64,000 nt of DNA from Oceanobacillus iheyensis HTE831 (GCF_000011245.1 NC_004193.1:970501-1034500), one strand, 5' to 3'. Counted from the first letter of the stretch, positions 1 to 8,081 are shown. Translations and numbers: made by a program. The notes: generated from the sequence alone by a model not told the origin.

Positions 1-66
1 AACATCTATTTCCATTCATTAATTCACATTAAAAGTTTAAACATATTTAGTGTGTGAAAGATTGTA

Positions 67-131
67 TTTCAACTATCGGGCGTTTTCACGGAATAAAAAA
101 TGTGTCACTATTGTTTTTTAGGGCAAGATTG
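67..131 (+). repeat. Dispersed hairpin-type intergenic repeat, copy 1
   Basis: Member of a repeat family scattered over the first 11 kb. The core reads roughly CGGGCG-N6-CGGAATAA and is followed by a GGGc(a/c)a(g/t)-like right part. This copy is nearly identical to the copy at 9385 and the two stay identical into the following small gene. The hairpin arms are degenerate in this copy. Confidence 0.6.
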
Positions 132-174
132 TTTCTTAATTAGAGACTTGAAATGAACGAAAAGGGTGTTTTTT

Positions 175-300
175 ATGCAGATAAATAGTTTAAGGCTAAA
201 TAGTATAAGCCGTAGTTTTGTCATTTGTTTCATAATGCTTTTGTCTTTATTAATCCTCGATGTAAATATTTTTCCTGAGAAGCGCCATTTAACGGGATAA
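175..300 (+). pseudogene. Truncated duplicate of a small membrane protein gene
   Basis: A 41-codon frame opening with ATG behind AAAAGGGTG. It encodes the first ~36 residues of the two-TM protein found intact at 9496-9699, with a few substitutions. Nucleotide identity between the copies is high from about 67/9387 to 282/9600 and then stops abruptly. The sequence after the break, GCGCCATTTAACGGGATAAG, resembles the right end of the dispersed repeat (compare 7019-7038). The second membrane segment is lost, so it is probably non-functional. Repeat-mediated recombination is my inference for the break. Confidence 0.6.
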
Positions 301-324
301 GAATTCAAATGAGGTGAAATATCA

Positions 325-762
325 ATAACTAATTACGTCAAAACACCGTGGCATCTTTGGCCAATAGCATTATTCTTTATATTTATTTATGCTAATGGCG
401 TTTATGATTACTTTATGATGTTAGGGCACAATGTTGATTATTATGAGTCAAAAGGTTTCAGCGAAGAAACACATAAGTATTTTACAAATTACCCCATAGG
501 ACTCTTAGTGTTGTGGACGATTAATATTATTTGTGGGATGTTGTCTTCTATCTTACTTCTATTTCGTACTCGATTAGTAGTCTGGATAGCTTTCATTTCT
601 GCTGTCTCAATGTTCTTGTTAGCAGCGATAGGCTTTATCTTTATGAAGCGTTGGGAAGCTCTTGGAACTTTTGTGTCTTTGTTTGATATAGGTTTACTTA
701 TATTAACCTGGACTTTTTACTTTTATTGCAGGCATTTGAAAAAGAAAAGGATACTAAAATAA
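325..762 (+). CDS. Small multi-pass membrane protein, apparent ATA start
   Basis: The frame is open from a TGA at 310. The first ATG (415) would remove an obvious first membrane helix (PWHLWPIALFFIFIYANG...). A ribosome site (GAGGTG, 311-316) lies about 8 nt before an ATA codon at 325, so translation probably begins there, or an ancestral ATG has mutated. The product is about 145 residues with four predicted membrane segments, the last three lying around VLWTINIICGML, WIAFISAVSMFLL and LLILTWTFYFY, and a basic C-terminus. The residues HNVDYYESKGF between TM1 and TM2 look like an external loop. I recall similar unnamed proteins in Bacillaceae but know no function. If 415 were the start it would be 115 residues with TM1 missing. 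Confidence 0.6.
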   Translation: MTNYVKTPWHLWPIALFFIFIYANGVYDYFMMLGHNVDYYESKGFSEETHKYFTNYPIGLLVLWTINIICGMLSSILLLFRTRLVVWIAFISAVSMFLLAAIGFIFMKRWEALGTFVSLFDIGLLILTWTFYFYCRHLKKKRILK

Positions 763-904
763 ACATAAATCTGGAAAAGGACTAGAATTGAAGTGATTAC
801 TCAACTAATGGGATCACGTTATCAAAAGTGAAAAATTATACGTTTAGAAATAATTCAGACACATTTTAATAATTGAAAAAGGACACGACGCCGACCCATA
901 TATT

Positions 905-935
905 AAAGCTCCCGAATTGGGAGCTTTAATTTTTT
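905..935. terminator. Bidirectional intrinsic terminator
   Basis: Stem AAAGCTCCC/GGGAGCTTT with a 5-nt loop at 905-927, followed on the plus strand by AATTTTTT. It lies between the plus-strand membrane gene and the convergent ecsC-like gene, whose stop codon overlaps the stem end. Confidence 0.75.
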
Positions 936-1645
936 GGTATATTCAAAATCCTGAGGCGGTAAGCATTCATCGCTGTTTCCCCTAACTGGTCCAGTAAATT
1001 GTAATTAGCGTAGGCACCAACAATTGCTCCAAAACCTGGGACTAATTGAAATAATTTAACTAAATCAATATAATCACGATACTCTTGCTGAAAAGCCCGC
1101 CAATCCATATCTAATAAATGCTGCTTTTCCTGTTCCCAATTTTCGATAATGCGCAAGGTCTGTTTCCGTGTTTTTTCATTAGAGAAGGCTAATTGAAAGA
1201 TATGTAAAATGAATAATCGTTCTTCATATTCCTTCGTATTAAAGCCATATATCGTAGCAGCTTCAAATAGAAACTTTAATTTAATTGAAAGTAACAATGG
1301 GAAATCAGCAAATCCCAGTAATATTCCACCTGCACCGGTCCCTGCGCCTTCCGCAGATGCAGTTTTTCTATAAGTAGATAACTTTTCTTTTACAAGTTGA
1401 TCTTGCTGATACAAATTCAATTCCTGTACTTCTGGTTTTCGCGTAGTCATATGAGAACCAACCAAAGTTGCCTTCACCATATTTTTAATACTATCGGTTA
1501 TGATACTGTGTATCTTCTCAGGAATCCAATTGTTTATTTTTGTTTGTGCTTTTTTAGAAAGCTGATTAAATAAGCTAGGTTTCGCATACATCTTTTTACG
1601 CCATTGTGCTAATTCTTGGGAAACGATGTCCTCATAAGCAACCAA
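926..1645 (-). CDS. ecsC: EcsC family protein
   Basis: A 239-residue protein of the EcsC family; B. subtilis EcsC has about the same length. It starts with TTG at 1645, set by an ideal AGGAGGTC site just upstream on the minus strand. It has a basic, helical N-terminal half and a Gly/Ala-rich stretch near residues 100-115 (EGAGTGAGGILLG), a likely membrane-interacting segment. A second Gly-rich hydrophobic stretch (LVPGFGAIVGAY) lies near the C-terminus. In B. subtilis the gene is the third of the ecsAB-ecsC locus, but here no EcsA/EcsB transporter is adjacent, so it stands alone. The biochemical role of EcsC is not established. It ends in the terminator shared with the upstream plus-strand gene. 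Confidence 0.8.
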   Translation of the reverse strand: MVAYEDIVSQELAQWRKKMYAKPSLFNQLSKKAQTKINNWIPEKIHSIITDSIKNMVKATLVGSHMTTRKPEVQELNLYQQDQLVKEKLSTYRKTASAEGAGTGAGGILLGFADFPLLLSIKLKFLFEAATIYGFNTKEYEERLFILHIFQLAFSNEKTRKQTLRIIENWEQEKQHLLDMDWRAFQQEYRDYIDLVKLFQLVPGFGAIVGAYANYNLLDQLGETAMNAYRLRILNIPKN

Positions 1646-1884
1646 AAAATGACCTCCTCACTTACAATTTTAAATAACGTTAGATCTATTAGTCATGCGG
1701 AAATTTTGACTTAATCTGGAGGTTTATCCCCCTGAATAAATCAAGGTAAATAATTCAAATAAATTGTATAAACACTTGACTGGAGGTAAGAAAGTTAGAT
1801 CGGCTTTTCTTCACTAATCTTAGATTGCGAGCAAATTTATTTGACAAACCTACAACCAAAGCTCCCCAGAAATTAATTAGCATA

Positions 1885-2223
1885 CTAATATATAGTAATA
1901 CTACCAGCACCTGTTTTGAGTTTAATCAAGTTCTCTCCATTACCAATAACGGTATTACCGGTATATTGACCCAAAATATCAATTTTCCCTGAACCTGTTT
2001 GCACATCAAATTCTGCGTTGGCAGGGTTTTGTTCTGTTTCAAGGACGATTTTTCCATGTCCAGTTTCCAATTGAATCGATTGATCAATATGATCGTTTGC
2101 AAAAGTAATTTGTCCAGCTTTGGTTTTTCCGGTAATGTTTCCAACCACATCATCAAATGTCATTTGTCCGTTTTCGGATTCAATATGGACTTCCTTCGTC
2201 TTAATCGATTTCAGGTCAACCAT
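1885..2223 (-). pseudogene. C-terminal fragment of a DUF4097 (adhesin-like beta-helix) protein
   Basis: Encodes 112 residues of repeating short beta-strand units (IESENGQMTFDDV, TKAGQITFAN, ETGHGKIVLE, QTGSGKIDILG, KTGAGSITIY). This is typical of the C-terminal beta-solenoid of DUF4097/YvlB/LiaG-type proteins, which are normally 250-350 residues with an N-terminal membrane or zinc-ribbon part. There is no convincing ribosome site before the ATG at 2223 and a stop lies five codons upstream, so the N-terminal part is missing. I call it a remnant; an expressed short protein cannot be excluded. Confidence 0.55.
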
Positions 2224-2311
2224 CCATTGGTGTTTTACCTATTGCTAACGATTGTAGAGTATAATGCGTGAATAGAGTGAGTCTAACAAAGTATCTAAGG
2301 GAAATAAGTTT

Positions 2312-2342
2312 AAGGGGTTGCTCTCAATAAAGCAATCCCCTT
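2312..2342 (-). terminator. Terminator of the erm gene
   Basis: Stem AAGGGGTTGCT/AGCAATCCCCTT with an 8-nt loop lies just downstream of the erm stop codon on the minus strand. It is followed by a moderately T-rich tail. Confidence 0.7.
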
Positions 2343-2346
2343 AACA

Positions 2347-3081
2347 CTACTTATTAAACAATTTGTAACTATTGAAAAGAGATAAAAATTGTTTAAAGTT
2401 AACGTTATTTAAGTCAGCTATTTTTGCATGCCTCAAGGCTTGTCTGAACTGATTTTTAGTAAAAAGAGCGTGATATTCTTTGTTTACCCATCTATAGACA
2501 AACGATTGATATTTTTTGTAGTCTTTCTTTAAAATCAATGGCTCGTGGCGTTCAAGGACGATTAATACAGAATCCACGCTTGGCCTCGGGTGGAAATAAG
2601 TTCGAGGCACTTTTGTGAGGATTTTGATATCCATTTCAACCATCAACAGCAAACCTAAAGCTCGTTTAGTATTTTGTAATCTTTTTGCAAAACCTTTCTC
2701 CACGATAAGGTAACTAAATTTCGACTGGCTTTCAGAAGCGATTTTTTTGACAATATCAGTACTGATGTTAAAGGGAATATTACCAAATATTTTATAGTCT
2801 TTGTTTTTGTGGAAGTTAAATTTCAGAATATCCGTATGGATAACTTTTATATTCTGAAAAGGCTTCACCGCTTTTTGGGTGACTTGACACAAGTCCTCAT
2901 CAATTTCTATAGAATGCACCCACCGACTCATTTTGACAAGCTCTTTGGTAAAATGCCCTTTTCCTGATCCGATTTCTATTACGTTATCTTGTTTATTGAT
3001 ACTCGTATGATCCAATATTTCTTTTACATGCTTTTTAGAAGTAATAAAATTTTGAGTGTCCTTTGGGTTTTTATGGTTCAT
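2347..3081 (-). CDS. erm: Erm-type 23S rRNA (adenine-N6) methyltransferase
   Basis: A 244-residue protein, the same length as ErmC, and very like it in the C-terminus ([13 protein letters not shown]). Members dimethylate a single adenine (A2058, E. coli numbering) of 23S rRNA and confer macrolide-lincosamide-streptogramin B resistance. Visible motifs: motif X QNFITS (10-15), SAM motif [10 protein letters not shown] (36-44), IEID acidic loop (~58-61) and the catalytic FGNIPF (~99-104, with F where most ErmC have Y). The start ATG at 3081 follows AAGGAG and lies inside an attenuator hairpin, with a leader peptide upstream (3140-3199). It sits alone on the minus strand in the accessory region, so horizontal acquisition is plausible but not shown. 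KsgA is excluded by length and by the close Erm C-terminus. Confidence 0.93.
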   Translation of the reverse strand: MNHKNPKDTQNFITSKKHVKEILDHTSINKQDNVIEIGSGKGHFTKELVKMSRWVHSIEIDEDLCQVTQKAVKPFQNIKVIHTDILKFNFHKNKDYKIFGNIPFNISTDIVKKIASESQSKFSYLIVEKGFAKRLQNTKRALGLLLMVEMDIKILTKVPRTYFHPRPSVDSVLIVLERHEPLILKKDYKKYQSFVYRWVNKEYHALFTKNQFRQALRHAKIADLNNVNFKQFLSLFNSYKLFNK

Positions 3082-3199
3082 TATAACCTTCTCCTTGCTG
3101 GTTATAATGAACTGACATTAAAAGTTCATTATAACCAATTTATTTTTGATCTGGTTGATAATGAACTCTATTAACGACACATATAGCACAAATTCCCAT
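3076..3199 (-). promoter_or_regulatory. Translational attenuator of erm
   Basis: Four mutually complementary segments lie on the minus strand. Segment 1 is GTTCATTATCAACCA (3166-3152, in the leader), 2 is TTGGTTATAATGAAC (3138-3124), 3 is GTTCATTATAACCA (3112-3099) and 4 is GGTTATAATGAAC (3088-3076, containing the erm ATG). Pairs 1:2 and 3:4 hide the erm start. A ribosome stalled in the leader would free segment 2 to pair with 3 and open the start. This is the classic ermC arrangement. Confidence 0.88.
3140..3199 (-). CDS. Erm leader peptide (ErmCL-like, 19 residues)
   Basis: Reads MGICAICVVNRVHYQPDQK. It begins with ATG at 3199 after a strong AAAGGAGAT site and ends with TAA at 3140. It matches the 19-residue ErmC leader (MGIFSIFVISTVHYQPNKK as I remember it) at MGI, I6, V8, VHYQP and the final K. 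The drug-sensing stall segment I6-F7-V8-I9 is here I-C-V-V, closer to the IAVV class of the ErmA leader. The ribosome should stall here in the presence of macrolide. It overlaps pairing segment 1 of the attenuator. Confidence 0.9.
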   Translation of the reverse strand: MGICAICVVNRVHYQPDQK

Positions 3200-3300
3200 A
3201 CTTTTATCTCCTTTCCATTTTTTTAATATGAATGAGATAAAGTAAAATCGACTACTGCTATGCTAGAACACATATTTGAACCCTCCATGAGCTGCTTTTT

Positions 3301-3360
3301 ATGAAACTGATTATACCATTATGAAACTGATTATACCATTTTCGTAAATCAAATGTTCAA
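3301..3360 (-). promoter_or_regulatory. Candidate erm promoter with duplicated -10 element
   Basis: The 20-mer ATGAAACTGATTATACCATT occurs twice in perfect tandem (3301-3320 and 3321-3340). On the minus strand each copy carries GGTATAAT, a consensus -10. A TTGAAC at 3355-3360 lies 19 nt before the first TATAAT and could act as a -35. The transcript would have a leader of ~110 nt before the ErmL ATG. Confidence 0.5.
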
Positions 3361-3404
3361 ATATAGGAAGTTCCTCGTTTGTGCCCTTTAAAACAGTAAA
3401 CTCT

Positions 3405-3475
3405 GTTCCGCAAACGGGCGCTTTTCCGGAGTGAGGATCTGCGCCTATTCAGTATTAGAGCGATTTAATTGAATA
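3405..3475 (+). repeat. Dispersed hairpin-type intergenic repeat, copy 2
   Basis: Stem GGCGC (3417-3421) and GCGCC (3441-3445) with a 19-nt loop containing CCGGAGTGAGG. It sits just before the acetyltransferase gene. Confidence 0.65.
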
Positions 3476-3572
3476 AGTAATTGTGCAAAGTAGGTTAATT
3501 TGAAATAATTGGTATTAAGTTAAAGGACAGTTTAATGGAGTGATAGAAAATTTTTTTCAAAAGGGGTATTTT

Positions 3573-4067
3573 ATGAGCGGGCATAGGTTTTTTCCAGAGT
3601 TAAAAACTAGCAGATTAAAATTAAGAAATGTAAACAGTGACGATACGGATTTTATTTATAAATTATTTAGTAACGAAAAAGTGTGTGAATTTCTTTACGA
3701 TGAAGAAATATTTACGAAAAAAGAGGAAGCAATTGAATTTATCGAGTGGAACTCAAACCCAGAAAAAAAGGAACATAACAGATGGATTTTAGTAAAGAAA
3801 GACAATAATGAACAGATTGGCACCTGTGGTTATGACTTATGGGATAGAACCAATAATATAGCAGAGATAGGGTATGATTTATGGTATGAATTTTGGGGGC
3901 GGGGATATATGAAAGAGGCATTAATAGCTGCAATTGAAAACGGCTTTAGTAAAATGAATCTCAATCGGATAAATGCTTATGTTGCTTTACATAACAAAAA
4001 TTCTTTGAAATTATTAGAAGGTCTGGGATTTAAAAATGAAGGCATTTACAGAGAAGCATTTGTTTAA
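3573..4067 (+). CDS. GNAT family N-acetyltransferase (RimJ/RimL-like)
   Basis: 164 residues. I start at ATG 3573 because AAAAGGGG lies 7 nt upstream; an in-frame GTG at 3540 lacks a site. The N-terminal LKTSRLKLRNV... is the usual opening of RimJ/RimL-type acetyltransferases. The acetyl-CoA segment follows as YDLWYEFWGRGYMKEAL (Q/RxxGxG/A type, here W-G-R-G-Y-M), and the C-terminus carries the NxxSxxLLEGLGF signature (KNSLKLLEGLGFKNEGIYRE). It probably transfers acetyl from acetyl-CoA to an amine or protein N-terminus; the substrate is unknown. It stands alone between two intergenic repeats. Confidence 0.85.
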   Translation: MSGHRFFPELKTSRLKLRNVNSDDTDFIYKLFSNEKVCEFLYDEEIFTKKEEAIEFIEWNSNPEKKEHNRWILVKKDNNEQIGTCGYDLWDRTNNIAEIGYDLWYEFWGRGYMKEALIAAIENGFSKMNLNRINAYVALHNKNSLKLLEGLGFKNEGIYREAFV

Positions 4068-4255
4068 AGGGAGTTACTATGATCATTATTCCTTTTCTTT
4101 ACTAAAAAGAGATTGGAAATAACGACTGGTCTCTATTCCAAAAATGGGCCAAATTATGGAATAACTTTTGTGTAACATGAAACATTTTGTCTTTGAGATT
4201 CGTAAGTCAATTGATGGTATTGAAGAACCATTCTGAAGATATAGGAGGAGAATCA

Positions 4256-5455
4256 ATGAACTTAGACGGTTATTGGGAAGGAAAAATCGAGGTTCCAAAC
4301 CAGCAACTCCCTATTATTGTGGAATTTGAAGAAGAGGATGGTAAGTTGAGTATTCCTGTTCAGGGATTGAATGATTGCCCGTTAAGCCATGTGAAAGTTG
4401 ACGATTCTAACGTATTTTTTGAAATGGAGATTCAAGGAGATATTCTCACTTTTGATGGTCAATTTGAAGAGGAAAAAATAAAAGGAATCTTTACTCAGCA
4501 AGGACGATCATTTTCGTTTGAGTTGGTGAAAGGGAACTTAGACAATGTATCCGAACTTGTGGATAAAGATCTGACGGAAATAGAAGTTTCAGATGGTGTG
4601 ATGAAAGGAAAAGTTGAGACTCCTGAAGGACAAGGACCTTTTCCGGTAGCGATAATCATTGCTGGTTCTGGTCCAACGGATAAAGACGGTAACTCTAAAG
4701 CATTGCCGGGGGAAAATAATAGTTTGAAAATGATCGCTGAAGATTTGGCCTCAGAAGGGATTGCAAGCATTCGTTATGACAAACGGGGAGTTGGAGATAA
4801 CATGATTCTGGGAGGAAATGAAAAGGATCTACGCTTTGATGATTATATAGACGATGTTGTAGCATGGATGACATATGCTGAAAACAACGATTTGTTTTCT
4901 AGTGTGAGCGTGATTGGTCACAGTGAAGGATCATTAATTGGTATGGTGGCGTCTTATCAAGAGGATGCAGATGCATTTGTGTCGTTGGCGGGAGCAGGAA
5001 GGCAAGCTGATGATATTCTAAATGAGCAATTAGAGACACAGCTTTCCGGTGACCTGTTGAAGGAAGCCAAGGAGGTTTTGGATAACCTTAAACGTGGCGA
5101 AACCGTTAAAAATATCAGCTCGGAATTACAAAGCATCTTTCGTCCTTCCGTTCAGCCATATATGATGTCCTGGATGGGATATAATCCAAGGCAGGAGCTG
5201 GCCAAAGTAGATTCCCCAATACTGATTGTCAATGGAACAAGAGATTTGCAGGTTCCGGTCTCTGATGCTGAGATTCTTTACAATGCTAAACCGAATTCCG
5301 AGTTTCTTATTATAGAGGATATGAACCACGTATTGAAAGAAGCACCTGCCGATCAGAAGGGAAATTTAGCTACTTATTTTAATCCGGATATTCCTTTAGC
5401 AAAAGGTTTGATGAATTCAATTATTGATTTCCTGAAAGAGAACAGTAATCGTTAA
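4256..5455 (+). CDS. Alpha/beta hydrolase with N-terminal beta domain
   Basis: 399 residues from ATG 4256, which has AGGAGGAG 6 nt upstream; an in-frame ATG at 4187 has no site. Residues 1-~105 are a beta-rich domain (YWEGKIEVPNQQLPIIVEF...) as in secreted or cytosolic serine hydrolases of the COG1073 type. The hydrolase follows: AGSGPTDKDGNS oxyanion loop, YDKRGVGDN, the nucleophile elbow GHSEG with Ser about 223, Asp about 329 (NGTRDLQVP) and His about 358 (MNHVLKEA). There is no signal peptide, so it is presumably cytoplasmic. It likely cleaves an ester or peptide, substrate unknown. It is a single-gene unit followed by a repeat copy. Confidence 0.85.
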   Translation: MNLDGYWEGKIEVPNQQLPIIVEFEEEDGKLSIPVQGLNDCPLSHVKVDDSNVFFEMEIQGDILTFDGQFEEEKIKGIFTQQGRSFSFELVKGNLDNVSELVDKDLTEIEVSDGVMKGKVETPEGQGPFPVAIIIAGSGPTDKDGNSKALPGENNSLKMIAEDLASEGIASIRYDKRGVGDNMILGGNEKDLRFDDYIDDVVAWMTYAENNDLFSSVSVIGHSEGSLIGMVASYQEDADAFVSLAGAGRQADDILNEQLETQLSGDLLKEAKEVLDNLKRGETVKNISSELQSIFRPSVQPYMMSWMGYNPRQELAKVDSPILIVNGTRDLQVPVSDAEILYNAKPNSEFLIIEDMNHVLKEAPADQKGNLATYFNPDIPLAKGLMNSIIDFLKENSNR

Positions 5456-5500
5456 TTGTTCAATCAACGGGCGAGAATGGAATAAAAGTAGTTAAATGTG
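5455..5500 (+). repeat. Dispersed intergenic repeat, copy 3 (degenerate)
   Basis: Reads TCAATCAACGGGCGAGAATGGAATAAAAG-like sequence directly after the hydrolase stop. It keeps the CGGGCG and GGAATAAAA landmarks but the hairpin arm is lost. Confidence 0.45.
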
Positions 5501-5589
5501 TAACTAAATCAATTAATGATGCAAATAGTACTAAAATTGATAATTAGGATAATTTTATTATAAAAGACTACTAATAGGAAGGTGACCTA

Positions 5590-6432
5590 ATGGCAAATAA
5601 TTATAAGGGAAATGGTGGATTACTATGGAGAATTGTTCATAATCAGACAACCCTGTATGTTCAAGGCATCATTCATTTAGGTCATGAAGATTTCTATCCG
5701 CTTGCAACTGAAATTGAAAAGGCTTACGAAAGTGCCGATGTAATTCTCCCAGAGATTAATGTGATAAAACCTGATGTAAATGAAGAAGAAATTAATAAAT
5801 TGGCTTTATTTCATGAGGGGACGACATTGGATGAAGTTGTATCAGTGGAGTATATACAAAAACTTTCAGACATATTTGATGCGCAAGGACTGTCTCTAAA
5901 GAAATTTAATAAATATCAACCATGGTATATAGAAAGTTTATTAGGAGCATTCGTAAGAGAAAAAAGCGAGGTAGCACCAGAGTATGGGGTCGATTTATAT
6001 TTCCTAAAACGAGCTTCAAACGATGGAAAAGAAATTATTGAATTAGAAACGGTTGAAGATCAATATAACGTTTTTAGTGGCTATAGTATAGATACACAAG
6101 TCCAAATGCTAGAACATACGATACAAACATATGAACAGCAAGCTGATTGGATAAACCAATTGGGATATAACTGGATACACAGCAACAGCAATAGCGGTAG
6201 AGAAGCACTAATTAAAATTGTATCTAATGACCTTGAGCGTGCTGATGGTGAATACCAAAAAGAGATGAATGACACTCGCAATATGAATATGGTTAACAAA
6301 CTTGATAAACTATTACAAAGTAATAGTGGAAAAACCTACTTCGTTATAGTCGGTTGTGGACATACGGTGATTAAGCCAAGTCTCCCAAGCGAACTTGAAG
6401 AAAAAGGATACAATGTTGAACGTGTTTATTAA
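5590..6432 (+). CDS. TraB/GumN family protein
   Basis: 280 residues with AGGAAGGTGA before ATG 5590. It has the N-terminal signature GIIHLGHEDFYP (residues ~27-38, the GxxH motif) and a C-terminal VIVGCGHT (~250). These are the two conserved His-containing motifs of the TraB/GumN/TIKI superfamily, which are proposed metal-dependent peptidases. The middle is helical (PWYIESLLG, YGVDLYFLKRA, ELETVEDQ). GumN proteins are often exported, but no signal peptide is seen here, so a cytoplasmic location is likely. The physiological substrate is unknown. A second TraB-like gene of the DUF5694 type occurs at 13592. Confidence 0.85.
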   Translation: MANNYKGNGGLLWRIVHNQTTLYVQGIIHLGHEDFYPLATEIEKAYESADVILPEINVIKPDVNEEEINKLALFHEGTTLDEVVSVEYIQKLSDIFDAQGLSLKKFNKYQPWYIESLLGAFVREKSEVAPEYGVDLYFLKRASNDGKEIIELETVEDQYNVFSGYSIDTQVQMLEHTIQTYEQQADWINQLGYNWIHSNSNSGREALIKIVSNDLERADGEYQKEMNDTRNMNMVNKLDKLLQSNSGKTYFVIVGCGHTVIKPSLPSELEEKGYNVERVY

Positions 6433-6507
6433 TACGAAACAAAACAATACTTTAGCACAGTATTGTTAAGGGAAGAGTTACATTTAAGTTTGGGATCTTC
6501 AATATCG

Positions 6508-6560
6508 AACTTCAGCAAAAGGGCGCGATTATCTAATAAAAATCGCGGAAAGTACAAGTA
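6508..6560 (+). repeat. Dispersed hairpin-type intergenic repeat, copy 4
   Basis: CGCGATT (6524-6530) and AATCGCG (6541-6547) form a perfect 7-bp stem with a 10-nt loop inside the GGGCGCG...AATAAAA core. It abuts the N-terminally truncated CPBP remnant that begins at 6568. Confidence 0.6.
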
Positions 6561-6567
6561 GTAGTGA

Positions 6568-6885
6568 AATAATAGAGATCAGTCCATAAATTTCCTTATT
6601 CTTTTTTTAGCATTAGCGATCGTAACGCCAATTTTAGAAGAAATTATTTTTAGAAGAGGTATATTCCAAACACTTGAAAATATATTTAACACTCCTATAG
6701 CACTCATTGGAAGTTCTGCAATTTTTATGCTTGCACATTCTTTTACCCGATTAATTTTGCCAGGGATATTTGTAATGGGATTAATTTTAGGTTATTTATA
6801 TAAAAAGCACAGAAGCATTTACGCCCCAATAATTTTACATATGTTTATTAATGGTGTAAATGTAATCACAGTAAATTTCTTGTAA
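6568..6885 (+). pseudogene. Remnant of a CPBP (CAAX/Abi) membrane protease
   Basis: An open frame of 105 codons with no usable start codon near its beginning. It contains all three CPBP motifs: EEIIFRRG (EExxxR), FMLAHSF (FxxxH) and HMFINGVN (HxxxN), with intervening membrane helices. The normal N-terminal 100-150 residues with the first helices are absent. The truncation point coincides with repeat copy 4. The intact relative in this window is at 20811. This stretch (6433-7072) otherwise holds only repeats. Confidence 0.75.
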
Positions 6886-6970
6886 CAAAATAGCTTGGAG
6901 TTGAAGATATATTTAGTAGAAAATGCTTTTGCATGATAATAAGGAAGTATGAATTGGTCTTGACTTTCTG

Positions 6971-7038
6971 TAAAGGTGCTTATCAGTAAAAAAGACTTGC
7001 ACCTAATCTTTGAGAAAAGGGCCATTTAATGAAATAAC
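6971..7038 (+). repeat. Dispersed hairpin-type intergenic repeat, copy 5
   Basis: A full-length copy. GGTGC (6975-6979) and GCACC (6999-7003) flank a 19-nt loop, followed by TTTGAGAAAAGGGCCATTTA. Relative to copy 2 (GGCGC/GCGCC) both arms changed together, keeping the pairing. Confidence 0.65.
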
Positions 7039-7072
7039 AATTGCTACTAAGAACTGATTTAGGGGTGGGATA

Positions 7073-7927
7073 ATGGAGAGAATCATTGGTACATATGACG
7101 TAGATAATCAAACTATCGAATATTCAATCATAGGAAAAGAAGGTGTACCAGTTCTAGTCATGCATGGTGGTCATTCCAGTTGTTATGAGAAATTTGGGTA
7201 TGGTTCACTCGTTGAGAACGGATTTAAAATTATTACACCGTCAAGGGCGGGGTATGGGAAAACTTCAAAGGAAATTGGAGAAAGTTTATCTAAGGCTTGC
7301 GATTACTATTTAGGTCTTTTGAATCATTTGGGCGTTGAAAAAATACATCTTATTGCTGTTTCAGCTGGTGGACCAAGTGGTCTTTATTTTGCTTCTCATT
7401 ACCCAGAAAGAGTCAAAACATTAACGTTACAAAGTGCTGTTACAAAAGAGTGGCACACACCTAAAGACAAAATATATAAAATAGCACAGATTCTGTTTCG
7501 TCCTTCCATGGAAAGAATGACTTGGAAACTCACTTCAAGCATGAGCAATCGTTTCCCTAATTTTATGTTTAAACAAATGACACCTTCGTTTAGTAAGCTT
7601 CCGTATAAAAAAATAAAAGAAAAGATGGCAGACGAAGATGTTGATGAAATCAGACGTATGAACAATCGCCAACAATCAGGGTACGGCTTTTTAATTGATT
7701 TATCGCAAACAAAGGAGATCACTATAAAGGATTTGAAAGCTATATCTTGCCCCACTCTCATCCAACACAGCAAACATGATGGGTCAGTTCCATTAGAACA
7801 TGCTTATTATGCACATCAGCAAATTCCAGATTCGAGATTATGCTTACTTGATACATGGGGGCATCTTATATGGCTTGGTCAAGGGTCAAAAGAGGTAAAT
7901 AAAAAACTTATAGAATTCCTGTTATAG
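7073..7927 (+). CDS. Alpha/beta fold hydrolase
   Basis: 284 residues starting at ATG 7073 after GGGGTGGGATA. It is a classic single-domain alpha/beta hydrolase: oxyanion HGGH near 31-34, PSRAGYGKT, the nucleophile in AVSAGGPSG (Ser about 97), Asp in HSKHDGSVPL (about 236) and His in DTWGHLIWLG (about 263). The cap region around 125-200 is rich in Lys/Met/Arg (PYKKIKEKMADEDVDEIRRM). It probably hydrolyses a small ester or lactone; the substrate is unknown. It is a single-gene unit between repeat copies 5 and 6. Confidence 0.85.
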   Translation: MERIIGTYDVDNQTIEYSIIGKEGVPVLVMHGGHSSCYEKFGYGSLVENGFKIITPSRAGYGKTSKEIGESLSKACDYYLGLLNHLGVEKIHLIAVSAGGPSGLYFASHYPERVKTLTLQSAVTKEWHTPKDKIYKIAQILFRPSMERMTWKLTSSMSNRFPNFMFKQMTPSFSKLPYKKIKEKMADEDVDEIRRMNNRQQSGYGFLIDLSQTKEITIKDLKAISCPTLIQHSKHDGSVPLEHAYYAHQQIPDSRLCLLDTWGHLIWLGQGSKEVNKKLIEFLL

Positions 7928-7969
7928 TATTCAAAACCAATCAAAACCAATCAAAACGACTTAACAGGT

Positions 7970-8035
7970 TCTTCTGCAATCGGGCGCCATTCCAGAATAA
8001 GGCTTGGCGCTCGTTCCATACATAAGGGTCAGATT
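7970..8035 (+). repeat. Dispersed hairpin-type intergenic repeat, copy 6
   Basis: GGGCGCC (7982-7988) pairs with GGCGCTC about 17 nt later (one G-U pair). The right part AAGGGTCAGATT follows. A short direct repeat TCAAAACCAA lies just before it (7931-7950). Confidence 0.65.
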
Positions 8036-8081
8036 GCGAAACATTTATAGTGGCAAATCCGTAATTAAACGAGGGGGGATA

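Noticed and set aside
1999..2271. 90-codon plus-strand frame
   Set aside because: Antisense shadow of the DUF4097 remnant, which has clear beta-repeat protein signal.
2989..3174. Plus-strand 61-codon frame antisense to the erm 5' end
   Set aside because: Opposite the erm start and attenuator; its coding potential is explained by the repeated attenuator segments.
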